Origin: Acetobacteraceae bacterium
GTDB lineage: Bacteria > Pseudomonadota > Alphaproteobacteria > Acetobacterales > Acetobacteraceae
Assembly (NCBI GenBank): GCA_019689515.1
Contig: JADGHI010000202.1
Coordinates: 1 to 6,864 of the forward strand
Length of the DNA stretch: 6,864 nt
Reading direction: 5' to 3'
Position 1 is the first letter of the stretch. Each line of letters starts with the position of its first letter. This document shows, one piece after another, positions 1-6,578 of this stretch. The translations under genes were made by a program, and so were the position numbers. The notes under the pieces are model-generated. The model searched no databases, was not told the DNA's origin, and worked only from the letters and a program-made list of their open reading frames with translations.

Positions 1-67
1 ACGCCACCTCCATGCGACGCGAATCGTCTCCCTGCTGGTGGGCCGCGCCGTGAGGCGCAGGTCTTCC

Positions 68-123
68 GCGGTTTCCGCCCGCAGGCTGGCGGGTGCGAGG
101 GAGGAACGGAGGCCGGAAACCGC
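68..123. repeat. Nested inverted repeat (10-bp outer stem)
   Basis: GCGGTTTCCG at 68-77 is a perfect reverse complement of CGGAAACCGC at 114-123. Just inside it, CCCGC (78-82) and GCGGG (89-93) form a second stem with a six-base loop, leaving a purine-rich strand (94-113) unpaired. Just upstream, GCGCC/GGCGC (45-49/54-58) closes a GTGA tetraloop, a GNRA sequence. The arrangement is what a folded RNA or a multi-hairpin DNA site would show. No known RNA family was recognised. Confidence 0.45.
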
Positions 124-184
124 TCTCTCCGCCCCGTTTCTCTCCGAACCTGGCGACTTGGGCGATTGACCAGCCAGGCTGAAA

Positions 185-212
185 GCCACGGAAATCCTTG
201 GGTTTCTGTGGC
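185..212 (+). repeat. 10-bp stem hairpin, 8-base loop
   Basis: GCCACGGAAA (185-194) pairs along its full length with TTTCTGTGGC (203-212), with one G-U wobble if transcribed from the plus strand; the loop is TCCTTGGG. No run of T follows on the plus strand, so it is not a standard intrinsic terminator in that direction. Read from the minus strand it is followed by TTTC, but the wobble pair becomes a C/A mismatch. It sits directly after a second palindrome, CAGCC-A-GGCTG (171-181). Possible roles are an RNA structure, a terminator for whatever lies to the left, or a recombination site. Confidence 0.45.
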
Positions 213-307
213 AGAAAGGCGGCGGGGTTGGCGAAGCGTATGGGGGGCCATGAGGCTGTCGCCATGACGAGCCCCGCCGCAGCTCGCAGCGCGTGATACG
301 TCTGGTT

Positions 308-340
308 GTGATCAAACGTCATCACCCGCATCCTATGCGG
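308..340 (+). promoter_or_regulatory. Two palindromes at the start of the PLD nuclease gene
   Basis: GTGAT (308-312) and ATCAC (321-325) are inverted half-sites with eight bases between them, an operator-like arrangement. Immediately after, CCGCAT (326-331) and ATGCGG (335-340) form a perfect 6-bp inverted repeat with a three-base loop, and its right arm contains the candidate ATG start at 335. The first may be a protein-binding site and the second an RNA hairpin affecting initiation. Both are inferred only from symmetry; no regulator is known. Confidence 0.3.
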
Positions 341-1462
341 ATGCGATACATTGACACTGGAGTCCGCGACCCTGCTCACGCCTTCGGGACATGGCTGGAT
401 ACGGCAGTGCGGAGCGACCCGTCGATCGCCGAAGTGCGCTGGCAGTCCGGCTATTTCGGCGCGGAGATCCTGCCCTACTTCGCACCTGCTATGGCGCGGC
501 TTCGGCGGAGCGGCGGAACCGTCCGCGTCCTTGTCGGGTCGAATGACGGAACCACGCGGCAGAGCGACGTGGCGGCCCTGCTCGCGGCGGTAGGCCCAGC
601 CCGCCCCGGGCTCCGGGTCGGGGTCGTGTCGTTCGCTGACGGCTACTTCCACCCCAAGACGGTCCACCTCGTCCGCAACGACGGGTCCGCCGCTGCCTAC
701 ATCGGTTCGGCGAACCTCACCGGCGCCGGGGCGGCGCTGAATGTCGAGGCCGGCATCGTGCTCGACACCCGCGACGGCGACGACCGCCGCGTGCTGGAGG
801 CGGTCAGGGCCGCAGTCGATTGGTGGTTCGCCGCGCGGAGACCCGGCCTGCACCTCATCTCCACGGCCGCCGACCTCGCCGCGCTCGCCCGAGCCGGCGT
901 TCTCGACGTCCCCCAGCCGCCCAGACCACGGCCGGCCGCCACCCGCTCCGGGGCTGGCGGTCGCGGTCCGTCGCTTCGGCCCTTGCTGAGTCTCCCGGGG
1001 TCCGCACCGCCGCCCTCCCCGCGGCCGTCGTCGGTAGGCCCAGGCGTTCCGGCACCAGTGCGTTGGACGAAGAAGCTCTCGGCCTCCGACGCCCAGCGGA
1101 AGACGACGGGGAACCAGCGCGGTAGCATCACCCTCGTGCAGGCAGGGGCCCCGATCGACCCGAAGACCTACTTCAGGAACGTCCTGTTCGGTGGTGTGAC
1201 CTGGAGACGCGGGGCGACCGCGACTGGCCAGCCCCTCGAAACCGCGCGGATGAGGCTCGAGGTGGATCTCCTCGGGCAGCGCCGCCGGCACATGGATCTC
1301 GAGGTGACCTATGCGCCCAACCGTGAGGCCGCGCAGTCGAACTACACGACCCTCCTGCACCTAGGTCAGCTCAGCAAGGACTTCGCTGCGCAGGACATGA
1401 CGGGAAAGCAGCTAACCATCGAGCGGCGCGCCGACGGCACCTTCGGCCTCTCTATCCGGTAG
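335..1462 (+). CDS. PLD-fold nuclease, BfiI/NgoFVII-like restriction endonuclease
   Basis: Predicted 375-residue DNA nuclease. Residues about 1-190 form a single phospholipase-D-like domain: FHPK supplies H106-x-K108, GSANLT supplies S125 and N127, and NVEAG supplies E138. This is the half HKD site that works as a dimer in BfiI-type enzymes, which need no metal ion. Residues about 193-242 are a Pro/Arg/Ser/Gly-rich, probably disordered linker. From W244 a second domain begins, with SDAQ, TGNQRG and YFRNVLFGG motifs, running to the end; it resembles the C-terminal DNA-binding part of NgoFVII/PLD restriction enzymes (from memory, not searched). The start is uncertain. The frame also has GTG at 293 and ATG at 341, none with a good Shine-Dalgarno; codons before about 360 have lower third-position GC than the body, which favours 335 or 341. 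It converges on the type IIG gene with 27 bases between stops, so it is a separate transcript. It could be the second nuclease of this R-M locus or an independent defence gene. Confidence 0.8.
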   Translation: MRMRYIDTGVRDPAHAFGTWLDTAVRSDPSIAEVRWQSGYFGAEILPYFAPAMARLRRSGGTVRVLVGSNDGTTRQSDVAALLAAVGPARPGLRVGVVSFADGYFHPKTVHLVRNDGSAAAYIGSANLTGAGAALNVEAGIVLDTRDGDDRRVLEAVRAAVDWWFAARRPGLHLISTAADLAALARAGVLDVPQPPRPRPAATRSGAGGRGPSLRPLLSLPGSAPPPSPRPSSVGPGVPAPVRWTKKLSASDAQRKTTGNQRGSITLVQAGAPIDPKTYFRNVLFGGVTWRRGATATGQPLETARMRLEVDLLGQRRRHMDLEVTYAPNREAAQSNYTTLLHLGQLSKDFAAQDMTGKQLTIERRADGTFGLSIR

Positions 1463-1489
1463 ACGGAGCCGTAGGAAGGCCGGTCGCAC

Positions 1490-4400
1490 CTACGCTGGCA
1501 CCGGCACTGCGCGGGCCAGAGCGACGTCTCCGGCCGAGAGACCGAAGAGGGCCGAGACGCGGGCCTCGACCTGGTCGCGCAGCGCGGCCGCGGTGCGCTC
1601 GTGCAGGTCCCGCTGGTGCGGGGTGCGTGCCGCCCGGGCCGCGTCGTTGGCCGCGATCACGCCGCGCACGAGCTCCTCCACCTCGGCGCGCTCGCGATCG
1701 CCTGCCGCCGGCACCGGCAGGTGCTCGATGAACTGCTTGCCGTGGGAGTAGTAGCCCCCGCGGAAGGTGCTGGTATTGGTCCGGACCATCGCCTCGCAGA
1801 GCGGATGGTGCAGCACGGCCAGCAGGTAGGCGATGCTCTCCCGTACGCCCGGTCGCGGCCTGATCATATAGTATGGGCCGTTGCCGCCGCCCGTGACGAC
1901 GATGTTGTCCTCGTCGTAGGCGTAGCGGGCCTCGAGCGACAGGATCGGCAGGATGATCTTGGGGCTGTCGAACTTTGTCAGGCTCTGCGACCTGCCGAAC
2001 TGATAGAACTGGCGCGTGCCGTCGGCTCCGCCCGTGATGCTGCGCCGTTCCAGCTCTTCGCGCCGCGCTAAGAGGTAATCCCAACAGCCGGGGAACCGGC
2101 GGGCCATGTCGTCCGGCTGGATAAGTCGCGCTTCAGTGCGCCGGGGACCTGCCACCAGCTCGTATGGGAAGATCATCCAGCGATTCGCCTCGGCGCGAGC
2201 GTAGGGAAAGAGCGGCGCGTCCAGCATGCAGGGCCGCAGGACCCCGCGCTCGATTGGCCAATCCCGCCCGTTCCACCTGAGGGTCACGGTCTCCGCCGTC
2301 TCCGCCGACGCCTCGAAGATGTAGACGGCATCCGCGCTCGTCTGCACCCCGACGAATATCTCCGCCACCTGGCCGAGCTGCGCAGGGCACGCCGCCCGCA
2401 CCCGCGTGAAGAGGTCGCGCGTGGCCGCGTCGGCGAACTGCCAGGCGTCGGCCCCGAGCTCGGCTGCCGGAACCGTCGCGAAGTGACCCGGGGCGCCGTA
2501 GCGCCAGGCTTCGAGCGCCTCCACCCGCTCGATCTCCACGGTCGCGGATCCTCGGCGATCCAGGACCAGGATGCAGGTGTAGTTGGTAGCCCGACGTCCG
2601 AAAACCTGCTGCACGCCGAAGTGCACGACCCTCTCGAGGCACCGGCCAGCGGCCAGCAACTGGCGCAGCGCGCGTCCGGCCTGGATGGTCATGAACTTGT
2701 GCGGGACGATCATGCCGATCCGACCGTCCCGTGGGACGAGCGTCAGGGCGCGTTCGACGAACAGCGCGTACTTGTCGAAGTTGTCCTGGTGCGCCGTGCC
2801 ATAGGGTGACCTCGGGTCCTGGTAGAATGCGGCCTCCTCCGGCGAGTAGGCCACCATGTTCTGGATGCGGGTGTAGGGCGGATTCCCGACGATGACGCTG
2901 AAGCCGCCCCGCGCCATCTCCGTTGGGAACTCCGCGGCCCACGCGAAGGGGTTGACCTTCTCCAGCAGGGTCGGGGGCAGCGGCCCGCGCACAGCCGCCC
3001 ACTCGGCCGGGCTCACCAGGCTGTTGCCGGCGCGCAAGATCGTGTCGAGCGCGGGAAGCGCCGCGCGTCGCCGGCTCGCCACGTACTCCCGCAGCCCTTC
3101 GGCCGTCTCGTCCTCGATCAGCTTCAGCAGCAGGCTGAAGCGCGCCACCTCCACGGCGTTGGGGTCGATGTCCACGCCGCGGATGTGCGCGAGGAGGATG
3201 CGTCGCTTCTCCTCGAAGAGCAGATGCCACTGCCCCGCTACGCCCTCGTAGATCGTCCGCCCGACGTGGCGGCTGCGGTCGTTGGCGAGATACCAGCTCA
3301 GGTAATGCTCGAGCAGGCGCTCGTACGCCGAGAGGAGAAAGATGCCGGAGCCGCAGCAAATATCGGCGACGGTGAAGGACGCCAGCTCGGTGGGTCCCTT
3401 GCCGCTCAGGGCTGGGCCGAGCGTGCGCTCGACGATCGCGTCGGCCACGTGGCGCGGAGTGGGTACTACGCCGCCACTCTCGCGGACCTCCGGCTTGCTC
3501 ACGATCCGCACGGCGCCGCCGTCGACGGTGATGACCTCGCCGAGGAACTGCTCGTAGATTTCGCCGAGGACCTCCGCCTCGACCACCGAGAAGGTGTACG
3601 GGCTCTGCGGGTAGTAGAGCTCGGCGATGATGCCTTGGAGCACGGCGTCGCTGACGCGGATGCCGAGCCGCGCATCGTCCAGGAGGCGGAAGAGGCCGGA
3701 GTTGTAGAAGGCGTCGGCGCGCCGCAGCTCGGCCATCAGGGCGTCGAAGGTGTTCCCGCCGGCGAGGGCCCGGAGGGTCTCGTACCTCTCGATCTCCCGG
3801 TCCTCGCAGATGCGAAGAAAGACGATCCGGGAGAGGAAGATCTGGACCGCGTAGGTCAGCTCGGCGGCGCTGAGGCCGGGCGTGTTGGTGTGGATATCCA
3901 CAGCGAGGCGTTCGCGCCAGGCGCGCACCTGGCGGAGGAAGAAGTCGTCGAACTGCTCGGCGCCGTGCCGGGTCGCGTCGACGGCGAAGCGGCGGTCAAA
4001 GTCGCCGGAATAGACGGCGGCACGCGACAGCAGCGACCACAGCTCTTCGAAGCGCGCCTCGAACTCGTCGTAGCGGACCAACAAGAGGCGGGCGACGTGC
4101 GCCTCGTCGGTCTCCGTCGGGCGCGGGACGCAGTCGTAGACCGCCAGCTGGTGGAAGTTTGTCAGGACGGCAATCGGCAGGCTCGCCGAGTAGCCGTAGC
4201 GCCGCGTCTGAAACGCTGCCTCGCGGTTCCGATCGATGCGGATGCTCGGCTTCTTCGCCTCGATGAACAGCTTGCGCTGCCGTGCCAGGCGCAGCTCGTA
4301 GTCCGGCTTCTTGGAGAGCCTCTCCTCGGCCACCTCAACCGTGGCCTCCTCGATCACCTCACGCAGACCGAGCGGCTGGCCGGCCGCGTTGTGAACGTCC

Positions 4401-4555
4401 CAGCCAAACGCCTCCAACAGCGGGGTGATGAAGTCGGTGCGCGCCTGGGTCTCGTTGTAGGTCGGCAGGAGGTAATCGGCTTCGTGGCGCCGGAACGCTT
4501 CGACCAGCGCGGCGACGCGCGCGCGGGCCGCCGCTTTCAGCTCGTCCTCCGTCAC
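1490..4555 (-). CDS. Type IIG restriction-modification enzyme (nuclease-methyltransferase-specificity fusion), Eco57I-like
   Basis: 1021 residues that should both cut and N6-adenine-methylate DNA at one recognition sequence. Residues about 1-145 are a PD-(D/E)XK nuclease of the type I R/type IIG kind: E35 in TYNETQART, then PDYEL with D85, then FIEAKKP with E99 and K101, followed by QTRRYGYSA and VLTNFHQLAVYDC. A helical connector (about 195-360) contains FLRICEDREIE. The methyltransferase has motif X near VVPTP (363-367), motif I DICCGSGIFL (398-407), an acidic VDID (461-464) and the adenine-specific motif IV NPPY (558-561). The C-terminal part (about 730-1000) is a TaqI-like specificity region with VGVQTSADAVYIF, PKIILPILS and a closing GGYYSHGKQFIEHLPVP. 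All catalytic motifs look intact; CC in motif I, where PACGSG or PSCGSG is commoner, is mildly odd. The start is GTG at 4555, overlapping the upstream stop by 4 bases (GTGA), with AGGA nine bases upstream (4565-4568). The recognition sequence cannot be read from the protein. Confidence 0.93.
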   Translation of the reverse strand: MTEDELKAAARARVAALVEAFRRHEADYLLPTYNETQARTDFITPLLEAFGWDVHNAAGQPLGLREVIEEATVEVAEERLSKKPDYELRLARQRKLFIEAKKPSIRIDRNREAAFQTRRYGYSASLPIAVLTNFHQLAVYDCVPRPTETDEAHVARLLLVRYDEFEARFEELWSLLSRAAVYSGDFDRRFAVDATRHGAEQFDDFFLRQVRAWRERLAVDIHTNTPGLSAAELTYAVQIFLSRIVFLRICEDREIERYETLRALAGGNTFDALMAELRRADAFYNSGLFRLLDDARLGIRVSDAVLQGIIAELYYPQSPYTFSVVEAEVLGEIYEQFLGEVITVDGGAVRIVSKPEVRESGGVVPTPRHVADAIVERTLGPALSGKGPTELASFTVADICCGSGIFLLSAYERLLEHYLSWYLANDRSRHVGRTIYEGVAGQWHLLFEEKRRILLAHIRGVDIDPNAVEVARFSLLLKLIEDETAEGLREYVASRRRAALPALDTILRAGNSLVSPAEWAAVRGPLPPTLLEKVNPFAWAAEFPTEMARGGFSVIVGNPPYTRIQNMVAYSPEEAAFYQDPRSPYGTAHQDNFDKYALFVERALTLVPRDGRIGMIVPHKFMTIQAGRALRQLLAAGRCLERVVHFGVQQVFGRRATNYTCILVLDRRGSATVEIERVEALEAWRYGAPGHFATVPAAELGADAWQFADAATRDLFTRVRAACPAQLGQVAEIFVGVQTSADAVYIFEASAETAETVTLRWNGRDWPIERGVLRPCMLDAPLFPYARAEANRWMIFPYELVAGPRRTEARLIQPDDMARRFPGCWDYLLARREELERRSITGGADGTRQFYQFGRSQSLTKFDSPKIILPILSLEARYAYDEDNIVVTGGGNGPYYMIRPRPGVRESIAYLLAVLHHPLCEAMVRTNTSTFRGGYYSHGKQFIEHLPVPAAGDRERAEVEELVRGVIAANDAARAARTPHQRDLHERTAAALRDQVEARVSALFGLSAGDVALARAVPVPA

Positions 4556-6321
4556 GCGCCGCCATCCTGGGCGGCGGTTCCCCGGCTGCTACGCCGCCGG
4601 GCCATCCGACGGTCGCGCATCTTCGTCCAAATGTCGCGCAAGAGACCGCAATCCGCAGCCGACAGGCCCATGTGGCCCATCAGCACAATGCGCGCATTCT
4701 CTTCGAGCACATCGCTGAGCCGGCCGGCGCGGATGAGACGGTCCGCCTCAGCGAGCGGCATGGCGCCGTTCAGCTTCGCCGGCATCAACAGGCGCTCGGC
4801 TTCGGTCGGCTCAAGCTCGAGAACGCCGCCGCCGTAGCTTCGGCCCTCGATCTCCGCGGAAGCAGCCGTCAGCCACGTGTAGGTGTTTGCGATCACCCGC
4901 TCCGGCTTGGCGGTCTTGCAGGAGAGGCGGTGAATCGTGTCGGTCGAGGTCGCGCCCGAGGTGTTCAGGACAATGCGCGGGAAGTCGTAGATCTGGCGGA
5001 AGACAAAGCCGTCCGGCGACCAGACCGCTGGCACAGTGTACCACGGGGTGCGGATCGAGCACTTGTAGCCCTTGTGGTAGTTCTTTGCCTCGCCGGACCG
5101 GATGTAGCGGCGCAGCGTCTCCGTCAGCTGACCGGCCTGGTCCGCGGTGATGTGCAGCAGGTGCACGCGGTCGCCGGCGGCGGCGAGCGCTTGCCAGTCC
5201 GCCTTCCCCAGCCGCGAGCCCTTCAGCTGCACGGAGCGCGAGACGAGGGGTGTCGTGTAGCCGACCAACCCGAGCTCTTCGACCTGCTCGCTGGTGAGGA
5301 CAAAGAACTCGTTCTTGCCGGTGACGACGCCGACATCGACGCTCGCGTGCGTCGCCATGGCCGTCGTGATCTCCGCCTCGCGGAGCTCGCGCATGAAGGC
5401 GATCTCCCGCTCGGTGAGGAAGTATTTCAGCCACTTCTCGCTGTCGTGGCGGATGGTCTTCGGCTGCGCGGCACCCAGGAGGGCGCTCGGCTCCTGCCGG
5501 ATGACTTCGGCGACAGTCGCCGCCTCAGTCAGGGTGACGCGGCAGCTGTTGGCTTCGGAGGCCTCGGCAAGCGCGCCGTCGGCCAACAGCAGGACCACTT
5601 CCTGCTCGGCCCTCTCGAAGAAGAGCTCATTGCAGGCCACGATGTCGATACGGGCGAAGCGATCCGTCAAGAAGGACCGCAGCTGGGAGGCGTACGTGAC
5701 TTGCAGCAGCTCCGCGGGCAACACCAGCGCCATGCGCCCCCCGGGACGCAGGCTCGCCGCCGCAGCGACGACGAACGGCACCCAGATGTTGGTCAGGCGG
5801 TTCGGCGACAGGCCGAGCCCCCCCATGATCGCCATCGCGCGGCTGCGGTGGGGCTCCGGGAAGGTCTGGTAGCGGATGAATGGCGGGTTGCCGACAACCA
5901 CGTCAAAGGCCGGCTGCTCGCTCTCTTGCCACCAGCCGAAGAAGTCGGCGGTCCTCACCACGTCCTGGCCGCGGAGCCCGAGTTCCGGCCGGAGGCGATG
6001 CCGCGCGCGCTCGGCTTCCGCGGCGAGGATCTCGATGCCCGTCAGCCGGTCGGCGATTTCCGGGCCGCGCAACCCGAGCTCCGCGAAGCGCGCAGCGGCA
6101 GCGGCGAGAAACGCGCCGTCGCCGCAGCTCGGTTCCAGCACTCGGTCCGCTGCGCTGCGGATGGCCCAGGCGCAAAGCCAAGCGGCGACGTCACCCGAGG
6201 TGTAGTAGCCGCCGCGCAGCTTGTCGGGATCAAGGTCGGTGAACCGCCCGCTGTGCGATGCGTTCGCCGACGGCCTGGCTATGCGACGAGCCTTGGGAAA
6301 GAGTGCGAGCTGCTTCGTCAT
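4552..6321 (-). CDS. N6-adenine DNA methyltransferase (gamma class, type II-like)
   Basis: 589-residue S-adenosylmethionine-dependent DNA adenine methyltransferase. Motifs occur in gamma-class order: motif X RGGYYTSGDVAAWL (36-49), motif I VLEPSCGDGAFL (61-72) for SAM binding, motif II TGIEI (94-98), and motif IV GNPPFIRYQ (144-152) for catalysis. The target-recognition half follows, with VGVVTGKNEFFVL (330-342), KGYKCSIRTPWYTVP (417-431), PRIVLNTSG (448-456) and TDTIHRL (460-466). From memory these landmarks resemble the PaeR7I/XhoI group of methylases; that does not fix the recognition sequence. The C-terminus is basic (RRMARRRSSR, 571-580). It starts at ATG 6321 with the purine-rich GGGGAAGGA directly before it and overlaps the RHH stop as ATGA. 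It has no nuclease motif, so it is a dedicated modification enzyme. It probably protects sites cut by the downstream type IIG enzyme, as M.Eco57I does beside Eco57I, or sites of the PLD nuclease. Confidence 0.93.
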   Translation of the reverse strand: MTKQLALFPKARRIARPSANASHSGRFTDLDPDKLRGGYYTSGDVAAWLCAWAIRSAADRVLEPSCGDGAFLAAAAARFAELGLRGPEIADRLTGIEILAAEAERARHRLRPELGLRGQDVVRTADFFGWWQESEQPAFDVVVGNPPFIRYQTFPEPHRSRAMAIMGGLGLSPNRLTNIWVPFVVAAAASLRPGGRMALVLPAELLQVTYASQLRSFLTDRFARIDIVACNELFFERAEQEVVLLLADGALAEASEANSCRVTLTEAATVAEVIRQEPSALLGAAQPKTIRHDSEKWLKYFLTEREIAFMRELREAEITTAMATHASVDVGVVTGKNEFFVLTSEQVEELGLVGYTTPLVSRSVQLKGSRLGKADWQALAAAGDRVHLLHITADQAGQLTETLRRYIRSGEAKNYHKGYKCSIRTPWYTVPAVWSPDGFVFRQIYDFPRIVLNTSGATSTDTIHRLSCKTAKPERVIANTYTWLTAASAEIEGRSYGGGVLELEPTEAERLLMPAKLNGAMPLAEADRLIRAGRLSDVLEENARIVLMGHMGLSAADCGLLRDIWTKMRDRRMARRRSSRGTAAQDGGA

Positions 6322-6512
6322 TCCTTCCCCACGTGCAGAAGCGGCATGTCGTCTCTCAGCAGGCGCTCAATCGCCTCGCGGACGATCCATGCGACAGAAA
6401 CGCGATTCTTCCGCGCAAGCTCGCTCAGATGCTGGTACTGATCTGCGGTGAGGCTGACGGAAAGCCGGTGCGGGGACTTCTCGGCCATGAGTTGTTTCTT
6501 GGGGCCTCGCAT
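6318..6512 (-). CDS. Ribbon-helix-helix (CopG/Arc-type) DNA-binding protein, probable operon autorepressor
   Basis: 64 residues from the chosen ATG at 6512. A short beta strand HRLSVSL (15-21) is followed by helix A (about 23-37, ADQYQHLSELARKN), a turn at RVSV, and helix B (about 41-54, AWIVREAIERLLRD), the standard RHH layout. Such proteins dimerise, and the strand pair reads the major groove. The start at 6512 has AGGA ten bases upstream (6523-6526) and leaves room for a promoter. The longer ATG at 6563 would add 17 residues rich in Cys, Trp and Val that are unlike the domain and would place the promoter and repeats inside the gene; ATG 6488 also retains the fold but has a poor ribosome site. 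It is first in the operon and overlaps the methyltransferase start by 4 bases. In many R-M loci this position is held by a helix-turn-helix C protein; here the RHH protein probably plays that role, or acts as an antitoxin-like brake. Confidence 0.85.
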   Translation of the reverse strand: MRGPKKQLMAEKSPHRLSVSLTADQYQHLSELARKNRVSVAWIVREAIERLLRDDMPLLHVGKE

Positions 6513-6570
6513 GGTGGTCACGTCCTGCACCGATATGCACCACTCTACACCACAGCGGTGCATCCCGCAA
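6513..6570 (-). promoter_or_regulatory. Candidate promoter and RHH operator of the R-M operon
   Basis: Read on the minus strand: -35 TTGCGG (6570-6565), a 17-base spacer, then -10 TAGAGT (6547-6542), which would start RNA near 6535, followed by AGGA (6526-6523) and ATG at 6512. Superimposed are three direct repeats at an exact 10-base step: GGTGTA (6551-6546), GGTGCA (6541-6536) and GGTGCA (6531-6526). An inverted copy, TGCACC, lies at 6562-6557. They cover the -10, the presumed start of RNA and the edge of the ribosome site. Same-face repeats about one helical turn apart suit cooperative binding of RHH dimers. The box scores are modest (3/6 and 4/6), so the repeats are the stronger evidence. 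Confidence 0.5.
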
Positions 6571-6578
6571 GGGAGCTC

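Larger units (their letters stand above)
1..334. other. Gene-free left flank with several inverted repeats
   Basis: I see no convincing complete gene here. A plus-strand frame is open from position 2 to a TGA at 167-169 (about 55 codons, Arg/Ala-rich). It could be the tail of a gene entering from the left, but I recognise nothing in it. The stretch carries several perfect or near-perfect inverted repeats: 45-49/54-58 around a GTGA (GNRA-type) loop, 68-77/114-123 enclosing 78-82/89-93, 171-175/177-181, and 185-194/203-212. They could belong to a structured RNA, a mobile-element end or a recombination site. There is no tRNA, rRNA or obvious strong sigma70 promoter. A TTGACC at 166-171 looks like a -35 box but has no matching -10 at the right distance. 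Confidence 0.5.

Noticed and set aside
2..169. Plus-strand frame open from the left edge to a TGA, about 55 codons
   Set aside because: It could be the tail of an upstream gene, but it matches nothing I know, has only moderate third-position GC, and overlaps perfect inverted repeats. Not called as a gene.
240..296. Tiny leader ORF (MGGHEAVAM...) whose TGA overlaps the GTG at 293 as GTGA
   Set aside because: The overlap mimics translational coupling, but the peptide is only 18 codons long with no support, and GTG 293 is probably not the true start of the PLD gene.
1463..1489. Possible bidirectional terminator between the convergent genes
   Set aside because: Only a weak GTAGG/CCTAC pairing (1471-1475/1489-1493) is present, with no GC-rich stem followed by a T run.
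2133..3359. 408-codon frame on the minus strand
   Set aside because: It is an out-of-frame shadow within the type IIG gene, dominated by Arg, Pro and Gly, with no motifs.
3185..4837. Long open frame of 550 codons on the plus strand
   Set aside because: It lies antisense to the type IIG gene, whose protein has clear family motifs throughout. The plus-strand translation shows no domain and is a by-product of high GC.
4672..6441. Long open frame of 589 codons on the plus strand
   Set aside because: It is antisense to the methyltransferase gene; the equal length is coincidence. It has Arg/Ala/Gly-rich composition, no recognisable domain, and crosses the RHH gene and operon junction.
335..6563. 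DISARM, BREX or type I R-M assignment
   Set aside because: A PLD protein and methyltransferases recall DISARM, and the nuclease head recalls HsdR, but there is no helicase, DrmA/DrmB, PglZ or HsdS-like gene in the window.
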